Shown piece by piece: positions 46,556 to 58,371 of a stretch of 64,000 nt of DNA. The DNA comes from Paulownia fortunei (Eukaryota; Streptophyta; Magnoliopsida; Lamiales; Paulowniaceae), in contig CM033123.1 in NCBI GenBank assembly GCA_019321725.1, positions 1-64,000 of the forward strand, read 5' to 3'. The notes beneath the pieces were generated by a model. That model did not search any database. It worked only from the letters and a program-made list of their open reading frames with translations, and was not told the DNA's origin. The first letter of the stretch is position 1, and each line of letters opens with the position of its first letter. A program made the position numbers and the translations under genes.

Positions 46556-48042
46556 TTTTCCCCCCCTTGAAATTCAAGAAGTGTTTTCTTTTTTTCCAGT
46601 GCGTGAACATTGATAGTAGTGATGGAGCCCTAGGATTTTGTATTTTGGGGCTTTTGTTATGGGCTTGAAGTGGTTTGGGCTGCAAAAAAATAGACTGTTT
46701 GGGTTCAGAGTGGTTATGGAAAACTTATTACACATTATATGTATATCTAGGTTGTTAACAATTTTTTGACAATTGAGAACTCCTAATTCCAAAAAATTCA
46801 AAGTTTCAAGATGCCAATAATCTATCAATGAAAGATGTAATAGTTGTGTGTTTTACAAAGTATTGCTCATGTGTCCTAAAAAGTGTGGAATTAGATTAAA
46901 ATAGCCTATTGACAAATATTAAAAATTATTAAATTTTGATTTTTAATCGATCAAATTGCTCAATTCCATATTTATTCTAATTCATTTCTTTTAGGTTTTT
47001 ATCTTATCCGTTGGAATCTATAAAACAGTTATATATCCTATATCATTGGATTGAATTTGGAAAATCTAACTCACTGACAATCCTAGTTTAAAATATTGAA
47101 AATTTTAATGTTCTTGATTTCTAAAATGAGTAATTTCTTATTATAAAAAATAATAAATGGGTTAACGGGTCGTCATAATGGTCGATTTGATTTAAATGGC
47201 TCAAAAATTAAATTTTTGTATGAGTGGTTTCTTGTACAAAAAATCATATTAACTCTCATATTTTCTCCCACTTTGACGTGTGAAGAAAACTACACTTAGT
47301 GAAAATGAAACATAAGAAAGAAAACAAAAAAAAAGGCTGTTATTATACAATTTTCCAGAAGAAATTGGAAGCATAATTTTTAGTAAAGTTGCGATAAAAA
47401 AGTTAAAGAACATCACCACTTGAGGAATCATTTGGATGTAAATGAAAACCTCTGCTGTTGTGATTGAAGTTGGATAAAAGTGAATTAGAAACAAGAAAGA
47501 GAATAGTAAAAATATCAAATTTTGGTAAGTTTTCTTAAACTTACATCACATAAAATGCATTTGAATTTTCGCCTTAATTTCGTTAGCTACCAATAGTGTA
47601 TAATAAGAGTCGAGCAAGCTTCAATAAGACTCCACTGAAGCTGGTTGAGTCCGAGCTTCCAAGCAAGTGAAGCTTGAGATAATTGGTCATAACTCATGGA
47701 CATAAACAATAGAAATTTGTAATATTTCAATTAATAAACGAGTAGGAGTTCAGATTGTACTCCTAACATGCAGTTTTAACCAAAATAATATAAAATAAAA
47801 TAGTAAATATAACAATGCTTTAGATAATATCAGTGGTTGTACTACTTTATGAAAGGTACAAATTACTAAAATTGTCACTCTTTTTGTACAAAATAACTGA
47901 AGAAAACGACTTTACAAGTGCTGTTTTACTGAGTTCATCAGCAGCTTTTTGTCTATTCACTAACATGCTAACAAAAAGTACTGCTACTATTTTAAAGGCA
48001 CAGCGAGAGGCATCAACCTTAAATGAACTCTAAAGATGCACT
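46556..48042. other. HYPK upstream region and pectinesterase 3' flank
   Basis: No gene was recognised. The 47590-47690 stretch has GAGCAAGCTTC, CTGAAGCTGGTTGAGTCC and GAAGCTTGAG words like those found near hAT-type elements, but no ends could be defined. The HYPK promoter must lie between 46556 and about 47200; no clear TATA box was identified. Confidence 0.5.
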
Positions 48043-50824
48043 TCACAACCATGCAGGTAGCCATTCCTTGCCTTTGATGAAGTCTATGGAGAGGAAGGGG
48101 ACAGCTTCTTCATCAGCTAGTTGTTTAGACCAATTTGCACGATTTTTTGAAGCAGATCCTGGTCCATGACATTTATACTCTGCTTGGTATAAATTGCTGT
48201 TTCATTTCACAAATTATTACAAGCATCAGAAATGCTAGTGAACCACAAATTTGATTGAATTGAGCCATTAATCAAGAAAAAGCTTATTGACACAAGTAAC
48301 AAGAGACTTGAGGAGGAATAATGTAATTTGGGCATCTGATGGAAGAGTAGGAAGAGTAGGATGTGTGTATCTGAGATACACGAACCTGATACACGCACGT
48401 GCAACGTGCATTTACTAAAGCTGCAATTACACGTATCTAATACGCACCTAGGTTGAATTTGCATATAACCTAGTGTATTAACCTTAGGTGCATGATGGAA
48501 TTTCTTGTGATGTTCACAAAGTATAATAAAACTGCCCTTCGAACTTTAGGGGAAAAAAACAAAGAAAATGAGATCACAGTTGAATATGAGACAAGTTTTC
48601 TTACTCTGTACTGCCTGGATTGCTCCAATTTGTCCACCCTTGAGGGATAATAGTCCTTGACAAGTAGGTGTTTGCAAAAACTACCCTGGCATGTGCTCCT
48701 TTGGCCCTACCCAAGTACACATCTCCAATCCCATACACCTTCCCCTTGACAAAGACAAATCCACTGCTTTCATTATGGCTTTGCCTGTGATTTGCTGTGA
48801 TTGATCCTCGAATTTCAACTCTCCAATCAGCAATCGCAAATACCTCACAGTCCTGCATATAACAGGAAAAAAAAATCCTGGTTTAAAACAAGTCTTTGGC
48901 TAGAAAATAGTTCTTTGGTATCTGTTTGATGGTCCGGGAACTATCTTGGTCCAAGAATCATGTCTTTAGATCACACTGGCCAATAGTGGGCACCTGTAAT
49001 CCGGTCCCTGATGGTTCCAGGAATATCCAAGACCAATTGATCTGACTAAGAATGCCATGTAATATGTCAGACAAGTGTTGGTTCATATTACTAATGCTGG
49101 ACAACAATTTTTAGAATTATGAGTATGCGACTAATTGCTGGACAAGTTACTGATCTTCGTATAAGAATGATAAGTGCTCACATGAAACATGGCTTGCCCA
49201 TGTCCAAAAATGAAATCAATGGAGCCTTGAATGTAGCAGTTGTCATAGTAGTGCCTGCCCTTATAGTCGAAGAGAGTGTTATGGTTGCTGAAGAATGCAC
49301 AGTGGTAGAAGGCAGCCTTGTCCCCTCCCACCAGTGCTGCCACCGACTTATTCTGTGCAGTGTGACTAATGCCGGTTGGAGCTGTATTCTGTCAATTTAC
49401 ACAATTAGCAACATTATTTCTATCTTATTCACTCGGAATGATGGTGAATACACATAAAACGTACTAAATTGATGGATTGGAAATATTGTCACATCAGTTG
49501 TTAAATTGTTGATTGAGGATTTCTTTCAATTTAATTAACAGAACTTTTTCCTTTTCATCACATTGGTTATTTGACTTCTACTATTGTAGATAGTGCTGCT
49601 TAGTGACTTCAGTCTAGCCCAACACGACATTTTCACTCTAAACTAGCTGCATAGTTAGAACTTATGTAGACTTCCTTGATGAGGTCATTTCTCCATTCTG
49701 CCAAAAATGGCACTCCCATCTCCTATTGAAACAAAAGATATGAAGGGATATAAAAAGGGGAACCTTGAAGCTGATACCAAAGGCAACAAAATGTGGAGCT
49801 TCAACTTTGAATGTGGCGGAGCCGTAGTTCTTTTCTGAGCTTTGGGACCAGACAATGGATGTCCTCCCTTTTCCGCTGCCTCTCATGAATATATAGGGCT
49901 TGCTAAGTGGTATGCTAACCTTTTCTCTGCAGAATAGTCAAGATAATAAAAGATTTTCAGATAACGAATTCCCATAAATTCATAAACTTTCTGATCCATT
50001 CATGTTGATGAACTTATCCATGTGAATTAAGGGATCAAAAAAGCATGGTAGAGAAAACATTGTATCATAGTCAATCTTGTAAACAGACCTCTAAAGCGAT
50101 TTCAAGTCATCATATGTAGGCTGCTTTGGTTTTGAAACTATGAAGGTCATGAGAAACATAAAGTTAGAGAGAATTCTTGAAATAAAAGACCATTTTGTGA
50201 ATTTTAAGTCTTTATCATTAATCATTCTACAGCAGCAGAATGATGCATATTGGATAAGCTAAAATCTTGAATGACTCTCAACCAACATGATGCAACTTCA
50301 ATCAAACAGTATTGTTCAACTCTGCAGGCCCATAATGGGACCAAAACCATATTGTTTGTCACAAATTGTTCTTTGTGATACAGTCAGTGAGAAATGGAAA
50401 TGGCAGAAATCCAGACATTTTTCAATTTTCAGAAATGGTGAACACCTAAGTACCTGTTAGTGAAAAAGTGAAAAAAAGAATGTGGTAGTCCAGTAGATAA
50501 TTGGATTTCTTCTTATCTATGCGAATTATGAAGCAATCACCTGTAGACTCCCTTTCTGATATGAATGATAATCCATTTAGAATTTCCATTTGGGACATGA
50601 TCAATGGCAGCTTGTACAGATTTGAAGTCCCCTTGTCCATATGCATCGACGATTATCGTATGATTGGTTCCAATTTTTTGGGTCAAGAGACGGGAGTCAA
50701 CCACATTTTTCTTGGAGAAGCCATGTACAGAATCCAGGAAGATGACTAATGTGACAAGAATAAATACAGAGGTTAAATTTATGGCTCTAACAAATGTTGC
50801 AGAATGGAGGTGTGGTTTATTCAT
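48043..50824 (-). CDS. Pectinesterase-family protein with altered active site (probable pseudoenzyme)
   Basis: Five exons on the minus strand join in phase to 351 residues: 50824-50541, 49926-49764, 49388-49182, 48852-48605 and 48196-48043. A signal peptide or anchor (SVFILVTLVIFLDSVHG) precedes a lone pectinesterase domain with no PMEI pro-region. Conserved wording includes GSGKGRTSI, GDKAAFYHCAFF, GRHYYDNCYIQGSIDFIFG and GDVYLGRA. Active members remove methyl groups from wall pectin using two glutamines, two aspartates and an arginine. Here the QDTL motif reads HNTL, so the oxyanion glutamine is H and the acid/base aspartate is N. The earlier glutamine before GDKAAFY also appears replaced. 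The nucleophile aspartate in IDFIFG and the arginine in LGR remain, but LGRxW reads LGRAK. The frame is otherwise intact, so a non-catalytic wall protein or a gene early in decay are both possible. Confidence 0.92.
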
Positions 50825-53550
50825 TTTTTTTTCCTTTTTTTTTCTGGGATGGAACTATGTAGCTGAATTTATCTGGGACTGGATAAAAATGTCAAAGTTT
50901 CATGAAGAAAAAAGTGAGAATTTGCATGAAAATTCCTTTATTGGAGGTCCTCCATCAATTTCTCAGTGTTTGTTATGCAATTTTTTATCATTTTAATTCT
51001 TGTTCCCTAGGACATGGCAACGACATCCTATGTAACCTTAATTTTGTCTATAAATACCAAAAAAGAGGGAGATGAAGAAATAGATTTTTGTTATGGTTGA
51101 TTGCCCATTCCTTAATTTGTGGGTTGCCTATGCATCCTTGGAGAAGCATGCGTTTGTCCTCTCCGTGAAATCAATGAAATATTAGAGCTCAAGCTTTTAA
51201 GTTCACCGGTGCCCAATTGCAACTACATAGAAATACCCAAATAAAGTAGAAAAGAATTTGTACTAATGCTCGGTTTGAATCTTAAATTTTAATGAGAAAG
51301 CAATGAGAAAAGTGTTTATCTTCATTTGCTTTAAATAAAGATGCAAAAAGAAAAGCTTGTAGAAGTATAATCTCAAGGTTAATTATGTAATTTTATTTTA
51401 TTTTTCTTGTTATTTTTCTAAGTTAATAAAAAAAATAGCATTCATTTATCACAAAGGATGATTCACAAAAAATCAGCTTTTACTGATTTTATTTTTACTG
51501 TTTTTTTTTTTTTCTTTTTCTCTACAATCTCATGTCTAATGAAGCGTAAAAAAAGTTTTAACATAGCATCATCAAACATCTACCAATTTTTGTTGAAGAA
51601 AATCCTAATACGAACACGAAGTATTCAAATTGAAAAAATAAGACTACCAAACTTAAAAGAAAAATTGCAAAATTTATGTGCATGTCCTCACATGAGACAC
51701 GAGGGGCCTGTTGCTATGTGACTTTGAACTAATGAAATAAATGCTACATGCCAAACAAACTTGTGTCTCTATACAAGTGACCCATATTAATGAAGTTGTT
51801 TCTTGTCACTTTCAAAGTGTCAAGCTCTTTGATAGTCCATTTATTTTGTGCATATTAGGAAAAAAAACACATTTATTTGTTGGGGTTTTAGTCAATATTT
51901 CTGTTCAATCATATTTGGAACAAACTATCCATAATGGAATGGTCTATTGGTAAAGCTTGGGGTGAGTCAATTTACATTAATGGCGGAATTTAATGAGATT
52001 GAGCTAAATGGAAAAGATTTGATTTCATCTAGCTGGTAGAATCATGACTGGTTAGTTGTGCACGACTGAAATACTACTTTTGAGTATTGTTGTTCATGTT
52101 CAAGTTCAACTCTGATCATTTTTATTTATTTATTTTTAGTTTTCTTATTTTAGGTTCAACGGTGATCACAATTTTAAAGTCATTGATTCATAGGGTACAA
52201 TTCTAGTCAATAAATAAATTGGAGATACATAAAAATCCGATTTAATGCATGCCCTAAGAGATATGAATAACATGGATCTATGCATGTTTTCTATTTTAAA
52301 ATAAAAGACCACATCCAAGGCCTAAGCCTATCTCTATTAAAGTATAAAATCACTATCCTTATGCAAAATCCTGAATATTTGCATTAAAAACCCTCCCATT
52401 AAGCTGCAGAGACCTTGTTTAGTAAGGAGTCTTAGCTAGCCAAATAAATTCTTTCCTAATAAAATTAATACTTTGTAAATTCAGGTAAGATAAGAAAATA
52501 GTGAAGGATTAGCTGGTGATATTTAATATTTCTACCCCACCCATATCCATTGTTCAGACCTTCTTTAATAGCCCTTTTCAAAATTCAGATCAAAAAATGC
52601 CAAAGTGATCAAGATGACTAAGCATTTGATCGTTAATATTTCAAATTTGATCGATAAAAAAAAAAAAAAAAAAGGCAAATTGATCCCACAAACTTGACTT
52701 CAAAGTGTTGAAATATTGATGATTTTTTGTTGACTTTGAAGATAGCTACATTTGAATTCATCAAATCTTCAGTGTTCAACTGCACTATGCTGCTGGCCCG
52801 TCATCTAACTGCATTCTACCTCTTTAATTCCTTTGAAAAAGAACCAGCAAATGTCCCCCTCACGTTTTAATGGCGCATTCATAAGGTTCTTTCAACAGCA
52901 GAATCCAAAATTTGGACTTAGGATTATAAACTTTTATGAATTTCAACATAACCTAACAAAAAATTCTGAGGGTTCGTCTCAAGAATGTATCGTAAAATCT
53001 CATTTTTTGCTGAAGTGAAAAAAGAAAATCTCCAACCTCTATTGAAAGTTGAAATCGTATCACGTATGCAGGAAGATAAACTCCAGCATCTAGCATAATT
53101 TTGCTTATGCCATAGATGTCTAGTCGACCTTGGCCAAGGTAAATGCAGCTTTTAATATTACCAATTCCAGGACAAGGTAAAAATGAAATATTCCTCATAA
53201 TTGCTCTTTCTATCATGAGATTCTTTCACAAAACGTGTCCATGGTCGACACTAGACGTGTTGATCGTTTATATGCAACAGTGAAACTAGTAGGAAATATA
53301 CTTGTTTTGTGTGACCGGGAGTTTCAATGCTACGTACCATGCCACATCCAACCAGGATTAAAATGCCTCGACTTGTTCTAAGTTTTTATAGGTTGAGACT
53401 GCTTACAACTCCCAATTTATGCCTCACAGGTTTATCTAAACGGATGATAAAAGTAATCATACTCTTTAATTATATGATCATGAAGCCATAACAGACTTCT
53501 TCCAACTGGAGTCAGCTACCCTGATGCTGACTCCGTAAGATCAGTGCATT
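50825..53550. other. Intergenic between divergent pectinesterase and peroxidase genes
   Basis: No gene was recognised. A plus-strand TATAAATA occurs at about 51049 without a following gene. At 51937-51960 TGGTCTATTGGTAAAGC resembles a polymerase III box A as in SINEs, without a convincing box B. Elsewhere AT-rich DNA, including an A run at 52657-52673. Confidence 0.5.
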
Positions 53551-53558
53551 TATAAATA
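53551..53558 (+). promoter_or_regulatory. TATA box of the peroxidase gene
   Basis: TATAAATA stands 93 bases before the preferred peroxidase start and 48 bases before an in-frame upstream ATG at 53599. With transcription starting about 30 bases after the TATA box, both start codons would lie in the mRNA. Confidence 0.65.
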
Positions 53559-53643
53559 AAGCCCACATAGGGGCAGTGTTCTGAATGTCCTCACATGAAT
53601 GTACTACTTAATTAAGTTCTCTCCATATGACAAACTGAAGAAT

Positions 53644-54359
53644 ATGGATCTGAAAATTTTGGCAGTTATTTTCTTGCTGGTTTTCAGTTTTCATGCCGAA
53701 GCAGGGGGCCTATCCTACAATTTCTACGATCAATCTTGCCCACAACTGGAGGATATTGTCCGAGCAGGAGTTCAATCTGTCTCACTCACTGATCCTACCA
53801 CCCCTGCTGCATTGCTAAGGCTCATGTTTCATGACTGCCAAGTTCAGGTCTCTCTTTACACACACACACAAACACATCTTGGTGTGTGTGTTTTTCACAT
53901 TACAGCTAGAATATAAAATATGGATGGCTTTACTCTTCAAGAAGATTGTTTTTGCGGTGATGCTTTCTTTCAGCGTTGCTTTCACAGGAAATGATGCTTA
54001 CACACACACACTCACACATTTTACTGTGTGTTTTTCTTGGTTTGATATAAGAGCATTTTTATGCAATATATTAGCATCCACAATATGCAAAAAAATTTAT
54101 ACAATTGAACTATTCAACAAGATTGCTTATGTACTCGTTCTTTTTGCATTCCTTTGACAGGGTTGTGATGCTTCTATCCTTCTTGATCCAGATGGTGCCA
54201 GAACCAAACACTCGGAGATGGCATCACCAAAAAATTTTGGGATCCGAAAGAGGGATTCTATAAGCCTTATAAAATCAACAGTAGAAGAAGTGTGCCCCCA
54301 ACAGGTTTCATGTGCGGACATCCTAGTAATGGCTGCTCGCGAAGCGGTTGCCTTGTCTG
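53644..54359 (+). CDS. Class III peroxidase, 5' part only (cut by assembly gap)
   Basis: Exon 1 is 53644-53847 and exon 2 runs from 54161 into the gap. Exon 1 encodes a signal peptide (MDLKILAVIFLLVFSFHAEA) and the mature start LSYNFYDQSCPQLEDIV, then the distal heme site LLRLMFHDCQVQ with catalytic Arg and His. Exon 2 continues GCDASILLD, the first calcium site, and reaches VSCADILVMAAREAVALS. Secretory plant peroxidases oxidise phenolics with hydrogen peroxide in the wall. An in-frame ATG at 53599 would add 15 residues ahead of the signal peptide; 53644 gives the better signal. Sequence after the gap is satellite-like and holds no remaining exons, so the proximal-histidine half is missing from this window. 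The gene is either truncated in the genome or lost in the assembly gap. Confidence 0.9.
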
Positions 54360-54459
54360 NNNNNNNNNNNNNNNNNNNNNNNNNNNNNNNNNNNNNNNNN
54401 NNNNNNNNNNNNNNNNNNNNNNNNNNNNNNNNNNNNNNNNNNNNNNNNNNNNNNNNNNN
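54360..54459. other. Assembly gap (100 N)
   Basis: Exactly 100 undetermined bases, the customary size for a gap of unknown length. It separates the peroxidase exon from a tandem repeat array, so real length and content are unknown. Confidence 0.99.
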
Positions 54460-57400
54460 TATTAAAAAAATTAATTTTTTTAGAACTTATACATTTAAAA
54501 GTAAAACAAAACCAATTAAAATTTAAATTGAATGTTAAAAAAAGAACTAGGTACTAGCATCCTGAGTAGCTTTTTTTTAATTTTTAATCATAATTAACGA
54601 CAAAGGTTGAAATGTATTATTAGTCTCTTTAAAATAAAATTAGAATTTCTATGAAATTATACAGTTTAAAGGAAAAAATAATTTAGTTAAACTATAATTT
54701 GAATATTTAAACAAGAAATAGGTACCAATATTTTGAGTAGTTTTTCAAAATTTTAATCCTAATTAACATTAAAAGCAGGAATTCCTCTTTCTAACTCCAA
54801 TGTCATAGCATACACTTATACATTTTAGAAAAAAAATATTTTTTATAGAACTTATACATTTAAAAGGAAAACAAAATCAATTTAAATTTAAATTGAATGT
54901 GAAAATAAGAACTAGGTACCAACATCTTGAGTAACTTTTTTAATTTTTAATTATAATTAATGACAAAAGTTGAAATGTACTCTGCCTCTCTTAAATAAGA
55001 ATTAGGTTTTCTATGAAATTATACAATTAAAAAAAAAATCAGTTAAACCATAATTTGAATATGTAACAAGAAATGGATACCAACATCTTGAGTAGTTTTT
55101 CATATTTTTTAATCCTAATTAATGTTAAAAGTAAGAAAATATTTTTTATTTTTCTAACTCCTATGTCATAGCATACACTTATACATCTTAGAAAAAAAAA
55201 ATTAGAACTTATACATTTAAAAGGAAAACAAAATCAGTTGAAATTTAAATTAAATATGAAGAGAAGGATTGGGTACCAATATCTTTAGTTGTTTTTTTTT
55301 TAATCATAATAAACAATAAAAGCAAAAATGTATTCTTCGTCTCTTAAAAAAATTAGGTTTTCAGTGAAATTATACAGTTAAAAGGAAAATTGAATTTAAT
55401 TAACCTATAACTTTAATATATAAACAAGAAATGAGTACCAACATGCTGAGTATTTTTTCATATTTTTAGTCCCGATTCACATTAAAAGTAACAAAATATT
55501 TTTTCTCTTTCTAACTCCAGTGTCATAGTATATACTTATACATCTTAGATAAAATTTTATTTTTTAGATTATACATTTAAATGGAAAACAAAATAAGTTA
55601 AAATCAAATTGAATATGAAGATGAGAATTTGGGTATCAACTTCATATGTAGTTTTTTCAATTTTTAATCATAATTAACAACAAAAGTAATAATGTATTCT
55701 ACCTTCCTTATAACAATTAGGTTTTCTATGAAATTATACGATTTAAAGAAAAAAAATATCAGTTAAACTATAATTTGAATATGTAAATAAGAAATGGGTA
55801 TCAACATCTTGAGTAGTTTTTAAAATTTTTAATCCTAATTAACATTAAAAATAGAAAAAATATTTTTTCTCTTTCTAACTCGAGTGTTATAGCATACTAT
55901 TATACATCATAGAAAAAAAATTATTTTTTTAGAACTTATACATTTAAAAGAAAAACAAAATAAGTTAAAATTCAAATTGAATATCAAAAAAAGAATTGGG
56001 TACCAATATCCTTAGTAGCTTTTTTATATTTTAATGATAAGTAACATTAGACTTGTATTATTCCTCTTTTAAAAAAAACTAGGTTTTTTTATGAAATTAT
56101 ACAGTTAAAAATAAAAAAGAATTAAATTAAACTATAATTTGAATATGTAAATAAGAAATTAAAACTAATATCTTGAGTAGTTTTTTAAAAAAAATTAATT
56201 TTAATTAATTTTTCCTCTTTCTAACTCTAATGTCATAGTATACACTTATACATCTTAGAAAAAAATTAATCTTTTTTAAAATTTATATATTTAAAAAGAA
56301 AACAAAATCAGTTAAAAAGTTAAAGTGAATATGAAAACAAGAATTGAGTATCAACATCTTCTAGCCTTTTCAAATTTTAATTATAATTAATAATAAAAGT
56401 ATAAATGTATTCTTCGTCTCTTAAAAAATTATGTTTTCTATAAAATTATACAGTTAAAAGAAAAAAAAATTCAGTTAAATTATAATTTGAATATGTAAAC
56501 AAAAAATGAGTACCAATATCCTTAGTAGTTTTTAAAATTTTTAATCCTTATTAATATTAAAAGTAGGAAAATATTTTTCCTCTTTCTAACTACAGTATCA
56601 TAGCATACACTTATACTTCTTAAAAAAAATAATTTTTTTTAGAACTTTTACAACTAAAAGTAAAACAATATCAATTAAAATTTAAATTGACTGTGAAAAT
56701 AAGAAATGGGTACTCACATCCTGAGTAGCTTTTTCAATTTTTAATCAATTAATGACAAAAGTTGAAATGTATTATTTGTCTCTTTAAAAAAATAGATTTT
56801 CTATAAAATTTTACGGTTAAAAGGAAAAAAAAATTCAATTTGAATATGTAAACAATAAATGTGTAGTTTTTAAAATTTTTAATCCTAATTAACATTAAAA
56901 GTATGCATTCTTGTTTCTCACTCTAGTGTCATAGCATACACTGCATCTTAGAAAAAAATATATTTTTTTGAACTTATATGTTTAAAATGGAAACAAAATG
57001 AGTTAAAATTTAAATTAAATATGAAAATAAGAATTGGATATCAACATCTTTAGTAGCTTTTTTATTTTTTAATCATAATTAATAATATGTATTTTTCGTC
57101 TCTTAAAAAAATAGGTTTTCTATAAAATTATACAACTAAAAGGAAAAAAGAATTCAATTAAACATAACTTGAATATATAAATAAGAAATGAGTACCAACA
57201 TTTTGAGTAGTTTTTCAAATGTTTATTTCTAGTTAACATTAAAAGTAGGAAAATCTTTTTTCTCTTTCTAACTCTAATGCCATAACATAAATATACATCT
57301 CCAAAAAAATTAATTTTTTTTAGAACCTATACATTTAAAAGGAAAACAAAATGAGTTAAAATTTAAATTAATTATGAAAACAAGAATTTGGTACCAACAT

Positions 57401-57960
57401 CCTGAGTAATTTTTAAAATTTTTAATCATAATTAACAACAAAAATAGAAATGTACTCTTCTTCTCTTAAAACAAATAAGTTTTCTATGAAATTTTACAAT
57501 TAAAAGAAAAAAAAAACAGTTAAACTATAATGTGAATATGTAAACAAGAAATGAGTACCAGTATCTTAAATAGTTTTTCAAAATTTTAATCCTAATTAAC
57601 ATTAAAAGTAAGAAAATATTTTTCATCTTTCTAACTTCAGTGTCAGAGAATAGATTTATACGTTTTATAAAAAATAATTCTTTTTAGAACTTATACATTT
57701 AAAATGAAAATAAAATTAGTTAAAATTAAATTAAATATGAAAACAAGAACTGAGTATCAACATCTTGAGTAGCATTTTTAATTTTAAATCATAATTAACA
57801 ATGAAAGTTTAAGGTATTCTTCATCTCCGTAAAAAAAATTAAGTTTTATATAAAATTATATAGTTAAAAAGAAAAATAATTTAATTAAATTATAATTTGA
57901 ATATATAAACAATAAATGAGTATCATCCTGAATATTTTTATAATTTTTAATTAATTAAAA
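54460..57960. repeat. AT-rich satellite-like array, ~360-bp units made of two related ~180-bp halves
   Basis: The phrase TAGAACTTATACATTTAAAA or a close variant recurs at about 54481, 54846, 55203, 55566, 55930, 56276, 56640, 56969, 57320 and 57684, a spacing near 355-360 bp and about ten copies. Inside each unit a second phrase, GGTACCAACATCTTGAGTAG, occurs twice, roughly 165-195 bp apart, in two different contexts. One half has TTTAAATTGAATGTGAAAA before it and ATAATTAATGACAAAAG after it. The other has TATAATTTGAATATGTAAAC before it and CCTAATTAACATTAAAAG after it. The unit is therefore a dimer of diverged monomers of about nucleosome length. The array begins at the gap and decays near 57960. 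Confidence 0.9.
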
Positions 57961-58371
57961 ATTATAAAACACTACTACTCGGGACATAATAAGTATTCAA
58001 ACAAAAATATTAGGTTAGCCCAAAACAGCTCAACTCACAAGCCGTGTTCTTATACTTGTAGACCCAATCCAAAAAATCAGAAGCTGATTTAGGCACATTA
58101 GATTCCAAATAGCAAGAATTTAATAAATATTAATCAATAATACACAATAATCAACACAAAACCTCGAACTCCCAATTTCTCATCTGCTTATATCCTTCTC
58201 CAGGGATGACTTGGTTTTGACTGTAAGAGAGGAAATACAACGGGCCACACTTTTCCGCTCTCTACACTCTCTTCCCATCTGGGCGCAAAAAAACAGACGA
58301 GCAAGCTATTGCATAGAGTTGTAACTTTTGAACATCAATTAATTGGTTAGTTGCCGACTCCAATTGTATGA
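57961..58371. other. Upstream region of the 5'-nucleotidase gene
   Basis: Ordinary AT-rich DNA followed by a probable leader with mixed composition. No firm TATA box or other motif was identified. Confidence 0.5.

Noticed and set aside
47580..47690. Possible transposon fragment with GAGCAAGCTTC/GAAGCTTGAG words
   Set aside because: No terminal repeats, target duplication or coding relic could be defined.
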